Positions 10,601 through 19,400 of a stretch of DNA of 64,000 bases are shown here, piece by piece. This DNA is from Caulochytrium protostelioides (taxonomy: Eukaryota; Chytridiomycota; Caulochytriomycetes; Caulochytriales; Caulochytriaceae): the NCBI GenBank assembly GCA_003615045.1, contig ML014186.1, positions 1 to 64,000 of the forward strand, in the 5' to 3' direction. The position numbers and the translations under genes are program-made. Position 1 is the first letter of the stretch, and every line of letters starts with the position of its first letter. The notes beneath the pieces are model-generated. The model was given only the letters and a program-made list of their open reading frames with translations, was not told where the DNA came from and did not search any database.

Positions 10601-13600
10601 CCCGGTTATCCGCTGGACCACGCTGTGGTGCCGATGGCCGATGGGACGGATGTCGTCTCAGAGGTGTCGCTGGCTGCGGCGCATGGCGCTGGGGCGGCGG
10701 GGATGCCCGGGGTCCCGGTCGCTGCGCCGGCATTGGTCGCGCTACCGCCGCCGGCGGAGACGCCTGAGGAAGCGGGAGCGCGCATCTGGCGCGCGCTGGC
10801 CGTCCACGAGATCCCGCTCGCGGCAAAGATCATGCAGCAGACCATTGCGATCCGTGAAAACAACGCGCGTAAGCTGGCGCACACGGCCAAGCGCGACTGG
10901 TCCCGCTGGAAGGCCTACCACGTGAAGCTGAATCGCGATGTGCCGCTGCGATCCAAGCGCCTTATGCGCGAGATGCTGCTCTTCTGGAAGCGCAACGAGC
11001 GTGAGGAACGCGAGATGCGCAAACGCGCCGAGCGCGAAGCGCTGGAAAAGCTGCGGCAGCAGGAGGAAGAGCGCGAAGCGCGGCGCCAAGCCCGCAAGCT
11101 CAACTTCCTCATCTCCCAGACGGAGCTGTACTCGCACTTCGTGAGTCACAAGCATGGCAACAAGACGGCGGCCGGTGGAGCCGTCAAAGAAACCATTGGT
11201 GGTCCAGGTGCCCCCAAGCGTGAAGCGGCTGCCGCGACAACCGCCTCGGCGCCGCCCGCCGGCGGCGGTGCTGATGGGGCTCCGAGCCAGCCGCAGGATA
11301 TCAACTTTGACTCAGATGACGAAGAGGCCATTGCGGACCTGGCGCGTCGAAATGCAATGGCGGCGCTGGAGAAGCAGCGCGCGACAACGCGCTCGTTCGA
11401 TGCGTCCTTCCAGGAAAAGCGCCGCGAGGCGGACGCCGAAGCCGCTGCCGAAGCGGACGGTACCGAAGCGGAGGGTGATCCGTCCTCGACGGCGATGGAG
11501 ATCGAAAATGGCCCCAAGCCGGGTCATGCCTCTGCCTCGGCAGCCTTTGATGCGACACCCGCCACGGGTGAAAAGATCCTGCCACAGCCACAAATGCTGA
11601 CCTGCCAGCTGAAGAGCTATCAGTTGAAGGGTCTGTCGTGGCTGGCCAACCTGTATGAACAGGGCATCAACGGCATTCTCGCCGACGAGATGGGTCTCGG
11701 CAAGACGGTACAGAGTATCTCGCTCATGTCGTACTTGGCCGAGCAGCACAACATCTGGGGCCCTTTTCTTGTGATTTCGCCGGCATCGACCCTGCACAAC
11801 TGGCAGCAAGAAATCACCAAGTTTACGCCGAACCTCAAGGCACTGCCGTACTGGGGCAATCAAGCTGACCGCAAGATTTTGCGGCGCTTTTGGAGCAAAA
11901 AGAAGCTTTACAGTCGCGATGCACCCTTCCATGTGCTTATCACTTCGTACCAAATCGTGGTGAGCGACGAGCGACATTTCCAGCGAATCAAATGGCAATA
12001 CATGATTCTGGATGAAGCTCAAGCGATCAAGAGTAGCAGCAGTGCGCGTTGGAAGACGCTGCTTAACTTCAACTGCCGCAACCGTCTGCTGTTGACGGGT
12101 ACCCCGATTCAGAATTCGATGCAGGAGTTGTGGGCCTTGCTCCATTTCATTATGCCGACGCTGTTCGACAACCACGAAGAGTTTTCGGACTGGTTCTCTC
12201 GCGACATTGAGAGCCATGCGACCAGTAAGGGCGCGCTGAACAAACATCAGCTTCAGCGCCTGCACATGATCCTTAAACCGTTCATGTTGCGTCGTGTCAA
12301 GACGGAGGTTCAGAACGAGCTCGGTCCCAAGGTTGAGATCCAGGTACCGTGTACCCTCACGTCGCGCCAGCGGCGACTGTACCAAGGTCTCAAGGAAAAG
12401 ATATCGGTCGCCGATCTCCTCGAGAAATCGAACGGAACGATCAACTTGTCGGGCGCCGACGAAGAAACCGAGGGGCTCGATAGCCAGAACGGTGTGCTGA
12501 ACAGCTTGATGAACCTCGTGATGCAGTTCCGCAAAGTCTGCAACCACCCGGAGCTCTTTGAGCGTGCCGATATTCGCACCCCGTTGGCCATGTTCTCGCC
12601 CAATAAACTGCCGAACCTGCCGGAACGGGATGTGCTGCTATGCCCCTACGCGCCTAGCGCGCCTTTGCGCCTCGTGCTGCCGCGCCGCATCTTCCGCGGG
12701 TGCTATGTCGACCGCGCGCCCCATGCCATCGGCGGCACCGGCGTTTACGGCATGCATCAAGCTCGTTGGCGCCGCAAGCTGGGCTACCTTGTGGACACGG
12801 ACCGTCTGCACGCCTTGCAGCAGCCTGATCCCAAGCAGCCGAAGGAGCCGATTGTGCGCCGCGACCTGCTCGCGTTTGGTGCGCTTGTCGGTCTCTCTGA
12901 TAGCGAGCTGTCTCGTGCCGTCATGACGCCTGCGGAGGCCGCGTGGCAGCAGCTCCAGCGCCTGACGGCGACCGGTCTCGCTGACTGGCGTCGCGGGTGG
13001 CGCACCATGCTGCCCGACGGCGTCAGCGCCGCCCAGTTCACTCAGCGTCGCGTCGCCTATCTTCGCCGCAACAGGCTGACCCCCATCTCTGACCACCGCT
13101 TCCTGTTGTTGGACAACGACTATGATGAGGGCCGTGCCGCTATCGGCGATCCGTGGCAGCTGGCAACGCTGGCGGCCTTGATTCGCGTCGCAACCACGTG
13201 GGCGGAAGCTTCGATTCTGGCTCGGCTGCCGTCAGGCAGCATGTTTATGCCGGCGGCCCTCGTACCTCCGCCTGACTTTTACGTTCCCGGCGATTCGCGG
13301 ACCGGCCTCTGGGAGACCTTTAACATTTTGGGCACGCCCTCGCAGCGCAACGCTTTAATGGGGACCGGCATCTGGCAGGGCCAGGCCGAGACGCCCATCC
13401 CGAGCGCTGGCCCCAATGGCTGTTTTGTCCAGCCGCTGCTGCCCAAGCTCCCCAACCCGCGCCCTGTGGGCCTCCAGGCGCCCGTGTACGTGCCGCACCC
13501 GATGAAATTCATCACGGACTCGGGTAAGATGCTCGTGCTGGACGCGTTGCTTCCCAAGCTCCGTGCTGAAGGCCATCGCGTCCTCATCTACTTCCAAATG

Positions 13601-14671
13601 ACGCGCATGATCGATCTGATGGCCGAGTATCTGCACTATCGCCGGTATTTGTTCCTGCGCCTGGATGGTTCGACGAGCATTGGTGACCGTCGCGACATGG
13701 TCAATGACTGGCAGACGCGCCCGGAGCTGTTTGTCTTCCTGTTGAGTACGCGTGCCGGTGGCCTGGGTATCAACCTGACGGCCGCTGACACGGTCATCTT
13801 CTACGACAGCGACTGGAACCCCACTGTGGACCAGCAAGCGATGGACCGCGCGCACCGTCTCGGTCAGACGAAGCAGGTTACCGTGTACCGTCTCGTCACG
13901 ACTGGCACGGTCGAGGAGCGTATACTGCTACGCTCGCGGCAGAAAGACACGATCCAGAAGGTCGTCATCCAGGGCGGCCACTTCAAGCAGCAGCTCATGT
14001 CGATTGAAGGCGATGGCGGCAGCGGCCCTGCGGCCGCCCTCGGGGACGGCGATGCGGCCACGCAGCGCACCGGCGGTCAGCCCGGCAATGCCGATGTGGC
14101 CGGTGCGTCTTCCGCGACTGCCGTGGGGGCCAGCGCCGCTGGCGACTCGGGCGTACCCACGACGTCCGCATCGTCGGCGCCTGCCACCAAACCGGGCGTG
14201 GGCGAAGGCCTCAACATCGTGGACTCGGGCGACGCGGCCGCGGGTCTGGCCATGACGACCGTCGGCCAGAATGAAGTTCTGTCTCTGCTGCTGGACCAAG
14301 GCGAGCTGGACAAGCGTCTCGCGCAGCAGGCTGAGCGCAAGCGCGCCGAACAGGCCGCCCGCGAGGCCGCCGCGAAGCTCAAGCTCGAGGAAAAGAAGCG
14401 CAAGCGCGCCGAACAGGCCAAGATCAACGCGGCCCTGCGCAAGCGCAAGAAGCTTGAGGCTGCTGCTGCTGCTGCTGCTGCGACTGCGACTGCGACTGCG
14501 ACTGCGACCACGTCGACGGGGGCGACGGCTGCTGCTGGAACCAGCACGCCCGGCACGCCGACCCGCGGCGGCCCTCCGGGCGGATCGACCGCCTCAGTCG
14601 AGTCGTCGGTCCCCGGCACGCCGAGTGCGGCGAGTGTCACGAGTGGAGCGCCGACGCCGCGTGGCGCCTGA
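7652..14671 (+). CDS. INO80: INO80 chromatin-remodelling ATPase
   Basis: An intronless 2,339-codon frame for the catalytic subunit of the INO80 nucleosome remodeller, nuclear. Residues 1 to about 1000 are low-complexity, rich in His, Pro, Tyr, Ala and Ser. A DBINO domain follows at about 1040-1165 with a basic coiled region. The Snf2 N-lobe has DEMGLGKT (Walker A) at 1345-1352 and the DEAQ box at 1454-1457, the INO80-type variant of DEAH. A long insertion separates the lobes. The C-lobe spans about 1950-2110 with STRAGGLGINLTAADTVIF and DRAHRLGQ. A Lys/Glu-rich coil and an Ala/Thr tail end the protein. Yeast and human INO80 are about 1,500 residues; the excess is mainly the N-terminal extension. 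The start is uncertain: ATG at 7652 or the in-frame ATG at 7700 (MASQPPPDYR). Confidence 0.95.
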   Translation: MRIESVPLPWPIQRHPMASQPPPDYRSYYADAAGSTAPPPTATQAAVQPAAPAAPVADGPAAVPPQSPGSAALASTGGPAPAVAGYYDRPAVFSHTATGAAARASGMHPPSQYPGHPSDYSHASAPAAHPHHAAPHPAHPHTAPPPHVHHGYDERERERDPYAAHPQVAAHAHAYPPPQPASHDGYAHPHHAPPHDPYHPGYTYSHPPPQQQQQQLQPPPPHRGGEYSHASHAMPAPASLRGGYDAASRYAPHPAAYPDPYADARSAQGYGHHAPPHAHHAAPESYASHGAQAEHVPRDPYARHADPYAGGYPHDPYRHDAYHAAAAPLRGSSTVHPDVANGYASHHAASRHAPQVYPPHAHPHGHAYADYGRHAAPSSAGPHGAPSGPHEYLHPSMPHLTSPSSHYAPSSHTPVGPSGAVAPASASAATPASASTITSAPTEVIDLEHRPISPETVPRSATNATSPNHDLNAGLSIANLVHDPASAGKRPSPAPTMTPEHAADGVSAAASALPHHQPAKPPPPSHEPPHHPPPYGSLSHPDHAHHLYSHGHHHHPSAHAHTHAHADPHSFPAVADVASTRLNPQPSTATETDPSIGPVAHALALPRRRGHRANSLHKAPAGSVPHEPADYHHHHLTTVSTAGPTPTNGAAPSDLSSATASATVSGATSPTSRRGPGRATGTTRKYHADPEAGTRKTSTAYFEPPVVRRRGRPPKSNPASGSESGTATRPRRASPASSTGRRGAQGMHDASPMLRKGASANPAVSLADATMMLEALEAGSSSTTKAVEAPVAPALAAPTAVLAATPLSATARAPGRGEPEPPSPFSSPDLVSDEAYMRSVLETQSGPYIAWRMQRRERECQIDAALRDRRTRRLHRYLPDVLAHVEDYEAEATQAIRVQMVAQEEAQAAVEEAHAAAMHAHHAHAQAHGPVNAPAHGHAINGQFYLGTPPSDAEDGMGRGPPSGVHDPAMAASVAYGHYYAGAPGYPLDHAVVPMADGTDVVSEVSLAAAHGAGAAGMPGVPVAAPALVALPPPAETPEEAGARIWRALAVHEIPLAAKIMQQTIAIRENNARKLAHTAKRDWSRWKAYHVKLNRDVPLRSKRLMREMLLFWKRNEREEREMRKRAEREALEKLRQQEEEREARRQARKLNFLISQTELYSHFVSHKHGNKTAAGGAVKETIGGPGAPKREAAAATTASAPPAGGGADGAPSQPQDINFDSDDEEAIADLARRNAMAALEKQRATTRSFDASFQEKRREADAEAAAEADGTEAEGDPSSTAMEIENGPKPGHASASAAFDATPATGEKILPQPQMLTCQLKSYQLKGLSWLANLYEQGINGILADEMGLGKTVQSISLMSYLAEQHNIWGPFLVISPASTLHNWQQEITKFTPNLKALPYWGNQADRKILRRFWSKKKLYSRDAPFHVLITSYQIVVSDERHFQRIKWQYMILDEAQAIKSSSSARWKTLLNFNCRNRLLLTGTPIQNSMQELWALLHFIMPTLFDNHEEFSDWFSRDIESHATSKGALNKHQLQRLHMILKPFMLRRVKTEVQNELGPKVEIQVPCTLTSRQRRLYQGLKEKISVADLLEKSNGTINLSGADEETEGLDSQNGVLNSLMNLVMQFRKVCNHPELFERADIRTPLAMFSPNKLPNLPERDVLLCPYAPSAPLRLVLPRRIFRGCYVDRAPHAIGGTGVYGMHQARWRRKLGYLVDTDRLHALQQPDPKQPKEPIVRRDLLAFGALVGLSDSELSRAVMTPAEAAWQQLQRLTATGLADWRRGWRTMLPDGVSAAQFTQRRVAYLRRNRLTPISDHRFLLLDNDYDEGRAAIGDPWQLATLAALIRVATTWAEASILARLPSGSMFMPAALVPPPDFYVPGDSRTGLWETFNILGTPSQRNALMGTGIWQGQAETPIPSAGPNGCFVQPLLPKLPNPRPVGLQAPVYVPHPMKFITDSGKMLVLDALLPKLRAEGHRVLIYFQMTRMIDLMAEYLHYRRYLFLRLDGSTSIGDRRDMVNDWQTRPELFVFLLSTRAGGLGINLTAADTVIFYDSDWNPTVDQQAMDRAHRLGQTKQVTVYRLVTTGTVEERILLRSRQKDTIQKVVIQGGHFKQQLMSIEGDGGSGPAAALGDGDAATQRTGGQPGNADVAGASSATAVGASAAGDSGVPTTSASSAPATKPGVGEGLNIVDSGDAAAGLAMTTVGQNEVLSLLLDQGELDKRLAQQAERKRAEQAAREAAAKLKLEEKKRKRAEQAKINAALRKRKKLEAAAAAAAATATATATATTSTGATAAAGTSTPGTPTRGGPPGGSTASVESSVPGTPSAASVTSGAPTPRGA

Positions 14672-15038
14672 GCGTCTTGACCCGCGCTATGACTGGCGAT
14701 TCCGATTGTGGTGAAATATAATAATGATACACAGACGCTTGGCATCGGACGACTCGACCGCGCGATATCATCGAAAGAACGCTGCTCCGACGCCTCGGAG
14801 GAAACCAGCGCGTCAGGGGCCGCCGGAGCCGCCGGACGGGGTCCATCGGGCTCTGGCTCGAGCCCGACGCGGCGGGCGGCGGCGGCTCCTGCCGCGGCCC
14901 GGACCCTGGATCCGTCGGCCCATGGCCATGGGCCGACTGCGACGGCTGCGGCGCGTACGCCGGGTCGTACGGCGGCTGCGCAGACGGCGGCGCATTCATC
15001 GGGTAGCCGTCATGCGGCGGAAGCGACGGCATCCCGGC
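14637..15038 (-). pseudogene. In-frame continuation of the Q/H/P-rich ORF beyond a TAG
   Basis: Directly after the TAG that ends the upstream Q/H/P-rich frame, the same frame stays open (AGMPSLPPHDGYPMNAPPS and on) with the same Pro/Tyr/Gln-rich composition. It then changes character and runs antisense over the INO80 3' end. The composition suggests this was, or is, part of one protein. A shifted frame near 14745-14830 (DALVSSEASEQRSFDDIAR) also looks protein-like, so an unseen intron is possible. The true 3' end is not resolved. Confidence 0.3.
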
Positions 15039-15211
15039 CTAGCCGGGGCCCGGCGGTGCGTATGCCGGGGGGCCGTTGGCCGGCGCGGCGCCGTGGGGGT
15101 AGGGTCCTGCCGGCGCCGGCGGGTGGTATATCGGCTGCTGCATCTGCGGGTGCGGTGGGTACGTCTGCTGGTGCTGCTGGAGCTGCTGCTGGTAGTGGTG
15201 CTGCTGCTGGA

Positions 15212-15242
<31 letters not shown>

Positions 15243-15596
15243 CTGGAGCTGGTGCTGCTGATGCTGCTGCTGCGAATGCTGGTGCCAAGGCTGCACGGGC
15301 GGCTGCGACTGCGGCGGGTATGGCGACGGCGTCCCGCGATGATACGGTCTCATGTCGCCTTGGGCGTGGCCGTAAGGACCGCCGCCATGGCCGCCGCCAT
15401 GGCGCGGCGCGCCGTGGTCCGCGGTGTAGCCCGTGGAAGGTGGTGCCCCGCCGGCGCCGTGATGGCGACGCGGACCGCCCGACCGCTGTGAAGCGTCGGT
15501 GTCCAGCCGCGGCGGGAACAGGGTCGAGATGGCCTCGGTCTCCTGGTACATGGGATCGGCCGACCATGGGTCGTCCTGGGCGAGGAGGTCGGCCAT
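15039..15596 (-). CDS. Hypothetical Q/H/P-rich protein (possibly truncated by TAG)
   Basis: A 185-codon frame beginning MADLLAQDDPWSADPMYQE, an acidic N-terminus of ordinary composition. A long Gln/His/Pro/Tyr-rich body follows (about residues 60-185), disordered and without a recognisable domain. The frame ends at TAG 15041-15039, but the same frame is open for another 131 codons with similar composition. A CACGTG lies about 70 bases upstream of the ATG (15667-15672), in the space shared with the divergent paladin gene. Low-complexity proteins of this kind are often transcriptional or RNA-binding cofactors, but nothing here shows a function. Confidence 0.4.
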
Positions 15597-16250
15597 CCCG
15601 CGAACGGTTGCTCGGGACGCGAAGGATCCGCACTTTGAGGGCGTCGGCGATGGGGCTCGCGACGGACACGTGGGGATTCCCAGGGAAACTCCGCCTGGCT
15701 TGGGGAAGCGGCGGTGGGTGCCGCCTGCCGGGATGAGCGCCGTCCCGTGGTGCGCCAGCGGGGCTCGCCAGCGAGCGTGAGGGCCGTGCCGGGCTGGATC
15801 ACGCTCGCGGAGCCCTGCACGCGCACGCCGACTCCCGCGTCGACGCGCGCGGCAATGACCCTCCTACGGGCGCTCTCGAGCCGGCCTGAGCGGTCGTGGC
15901 GATCGCGGCGGTCGTGGCGATCGCGGCGGTCGTGGCGATAACGGCGGTCGTGGCCGCAGAAGCCGCAGCAAGGCGCCGATGATTCGTGCTGTGGCGCGTG
16001 CGGCTCCACCACCTCCGCGGCTCCCGGACGGACGATGGCATAGCATCGACGGGGGTCGCTGCGCCACACGGTCGCGCTTGAGTCGCGCGCCGCCGTTCCT
16101 TCGGTGCCTTCCTGCGCGACGGTGGCGCTGGCGCAGGCCGCCGTCGCCGCTCGGGCCGGGGCGATGCGATGCGATGCGATGCGATGCGCGTGACGACGCC
16201 TCGAGGGGGGGATGGCCACCGACGGGACGTGTACATCAGTAGCGGCCGTG

Positions 16251-16294
<44 letters not shown>

Positions 16295-16487
16295 ATGGCC
16301 ATGCTGCCGCCATGCTGCCGCCGTGCTGCCGGTCGAGCCGAGGTATGCGCGCGACGGCCGGCCAGGTCGCGCCGCCCGATCTCGCTGGTCCTTGGGCTCC
16401 CGCGTGCTCCGCCACGCACCCCCGGGCTGTTCGTGTCGATCGTCCCGCGCTGAGCTCTTGCTGCTCGACGGTTCGGTGATCGCCGCG
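15597..16487. other. Divergent spacer with microsatellites (Q-rich gene / paladin)
   Basis: A non-coding spacer between two divergent genes. It holds CGCGGTCGTGGCGAT-type short repeats near 15895-15950, about five GCGAT pentamers at 16161-16188 and a GTC array at 16251-16292. The paladin frame is open upstream through the GTC array as poly-Val. I treat that as leader, not protein. Confidence 0.5.
16251..16292. repeat. (GTC)14 microsatellite
   Basis: About 14 perfect GTC triplets. In the frame of the downstream gene it would encode a run of Val, which is the reason for preferring a later start codon. Confidence 0.9.
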
Positions 16488-19400
16488 ATGCCGCCGCGGT
16501 ACGCGCGTCCCGGCGTCGACGCCGACATCGACGACGGGTCCGACGCCAGCACGAGTCTTCCCCACCGCGACCATCCCCGCGACGTGCCGCGGCGGCCCGC
16601 GACGGCCGCGGACGCCGGGCCCACGCCGTCGCCGCCGTCCCCCGTGCGGGCGCGCTCGACCCACGCCATGAGCCAGCAGGCGCCGCCGGGCGGCCGTGGC
16701 GCCGAGCCCGCGCGCCGCGAGTCCGTCTCCACGCCCGTCTCGCTGCCCTCGGTCGACTCGCTCGACGCCCTCGACCGGCTCGGCCTCAACGACACCAGCA
16801 GCCAGCGCAGTACCAACACGGCGTCGCCCGCGCTGCCGCATCCGCATCCGCACCTGCAGCCGCAGCCCGTCCCTGCCACGGCGGCGGCGGCGGCGGCTCC
16901 CGCGCTGGCGGCGTTCCTTCCAAGCCCTCAAGGTCCCGTGGCCACGAGCCCCGCGACCGCGTCGCCGCCAGACGCGACCACGACCACGACCACGACCACG
17001 ACACCGATGGCGCCGCAGGAGACCGCTTCCCATGGCCGCGTCGCCGAGAGCGCGGCGCCGGCGTCAGCGAGCACGGGGTCGGCGACCGCCACCGCCGCCA
17101 CGACGCCCTTCCGCCACCTGCGGCGGCTGAGCAGCCAGCACCAGGCCCACCACGGCCGCCACCACAGCAGCGCGGCGCCTACGCCCACGCACCACCACCA
17201 CCACCATCACCACCATGCGCACCACCTGGTCAAAGAAGCGAGCCATGCGCTAGGCGGTTCGAGCAGCGGTTCGAGCGGCGGCGGCGACGGCGTCGCGACG
17301 GCGACGGGCGCGTCACCGCATCCGATCTATGATTTCACGCTGCAGCTGTGTCGATCGGCCTCGCACTTCGTGCAGACGCGCGCGGGCGTGGTGCTCGGCC
17401 GGAACACGATTTTGAAGGCGGACACGTTCGCCTCGGCGCTGAACACGCATCTGGATTTCTATGCGCAGGGCGCGGGCAACTTCCGCATCATGGACCACAA
17501 CGTGATTGGCGTGGCGCAGCCCACGGTGACGGGCATCAAGACCATCCTGACGCTGCTCTCGGCGCACCAGGGCCGCATCGTCTACTGGCTGAGCGGCCGC
17601 GAGGAGCCCGTCATCTATATCAACCAGAAACCGTTTGTGCTACGCGACGCGGAGCGGCCGCTCGCGCGCCTCACAACGTTCTCGGGCATCAATGCGGAGC
17701 GTCTGGAGGGGCTCGAGCGCCGGCTGAAGGACGACATCCTGCGCGAGGCGCAGCGGCACCACGCGCTGCTGCTCGTGCACGAGGAAACGCCCGACGGGCG
17801 GCTGCTGCCGACGTGGGTCTGCCCGGACGCCGTGCAGACCACGAGCGAGGTCTTTGCCGAGCTGCTGCAGCGCGGCTTCCAGGTGCAGTACTTCCGCATC
17901 CCGATCTCGCCCGAGCAGAGCCCCGAGGACCGGTACCTCGACGAGTTCATCCGGCGGATCCGCTCGACGCACTCGTCGGACGCGCTCGTGTTCAACTGCG
18001 GCAGCATGGGCCGCGGGCGGACCACGTTCACGATGACCGTCGCGCTGATCCTCAAGCGCGCGCAGATGCTGCGCGAGGGGCGGCTCGACCCGTACCCGAC
18101 GCTGGATGCGTTTCCCGGGAGCAGTCTGGCGCACGGCGGCGCCCCGGCCCGCCAGATCCTGTGGCTCGTCGGACTGCTCGAACGCCACGGGCTCTCGGGC
18201 TCCGACTGGATCCTGCAGCGCGCCTCGCGCCTGGACGACCTGCAGACTGCGTTCCGCGGCGACTATGCCGAGATCCGCACGCTCGTCAGTCTCTCGGACC
18301 AGGGGCCGCACCTGAAGCGCATGGTCGACAAAATCATTGACCACTGCGACATCTTTTCCCAGCTCCGCGACATGATCCTCATCCACCGCATCCGCTACAG
18401 TATGACCGGCGCCGAGTCCGCCCTCGAGGCCGCGCGCCACGCGCTCGAGCGCTACTTCTTTCTGATCCTGATCGCGCAGTACGTGCACGAGAACGTCGAA
18501 ACCGACTTTGCGCGGTCCGTGAGCCAGTGGATCGCGGGGCGGCCTGAGGTGGTTGGGATGCTGCGGCGGCTGCGGTCGCGCACCGACAAGCTGCGCCTCT
18601 TCCGCCCCGTGCATGACCTGTCGCCCTCCCAGGGCGATGCGGAGCTCGCGGCGGCCATGCTGTTTGGCAGCGGCCGCGCGATCCGGCCCTCGGCGTTCGA
18701 GACGAAGGCCATCCCGCGCGGCGAGCTGCCCAACGGCCACGCCAAGTATGCCATCGAGCACGAGATGGAGCGCCACGTGATCAGCCATCGCCAGGGCCTT
18801 GTCCTCGCGCCGCACACGGTGCTGAAAGAGGATCTGTGGAAATCGCCGGATCTGCCCGAACGCGAGCGCCTCAACTTCCGCCAGATCGCCGGCCGCCGCT
18901 TCTTTGCGGTGGCGCAGCCGCCCGTCGCCGCGCTCGAGCACCTTCTGACCGAGATCCCGGGCAAGGTGGTCTGGATCAACCTGCGCGAGGAGCCGCTCAT
19001 CTACATCGGCGGCCTGCCGTTCGTGCTGCGCGACGAGCACGCGACCCTGCGCAACATCAAGTCCTACGCGGGCGTCACAAGCCTGCGGCTCGAGCGCATG
19101 GAGAGCCATCTGAAAACGGACTGCTTGACCGAGGCGGCGCGCTTCGACAACCGCATCCTCGTCCACGACGAGACGTCCGACGGCAAGATCCTGGCGTACT
19201 GGCGCGCGTGCGGCCAGGCGGCCGGCCAGAACGGCCAGGCCCGCGGCGGCGGTGGCGGCAGCGGCGGCGGCGACGCCGACGTGCTGACGCTGCTGGAAGT
19301 CATGACCTCGGGGCTGGTTCCGAGCCTGTCGAGCCAGCTCATCCGGTTCGCGCGGCTACCCATCACCGCCGAGCACCCGCCCGACGAAAGCGACTGCGAC

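Noticed and set aside
16212-16487. N-terminal extension of the paladin frame containing a poly-Val run
   Set aside because: The run is a GTC microsatellite in the spacer; the later ATG at 16488 gives an ordinary start.
17640-19166. 508-codon frame antisense to the paladin gene
   Set aside because: Shadow frame; its apparent motifs are reverse translations of the repeated REEP/VLR blocks.
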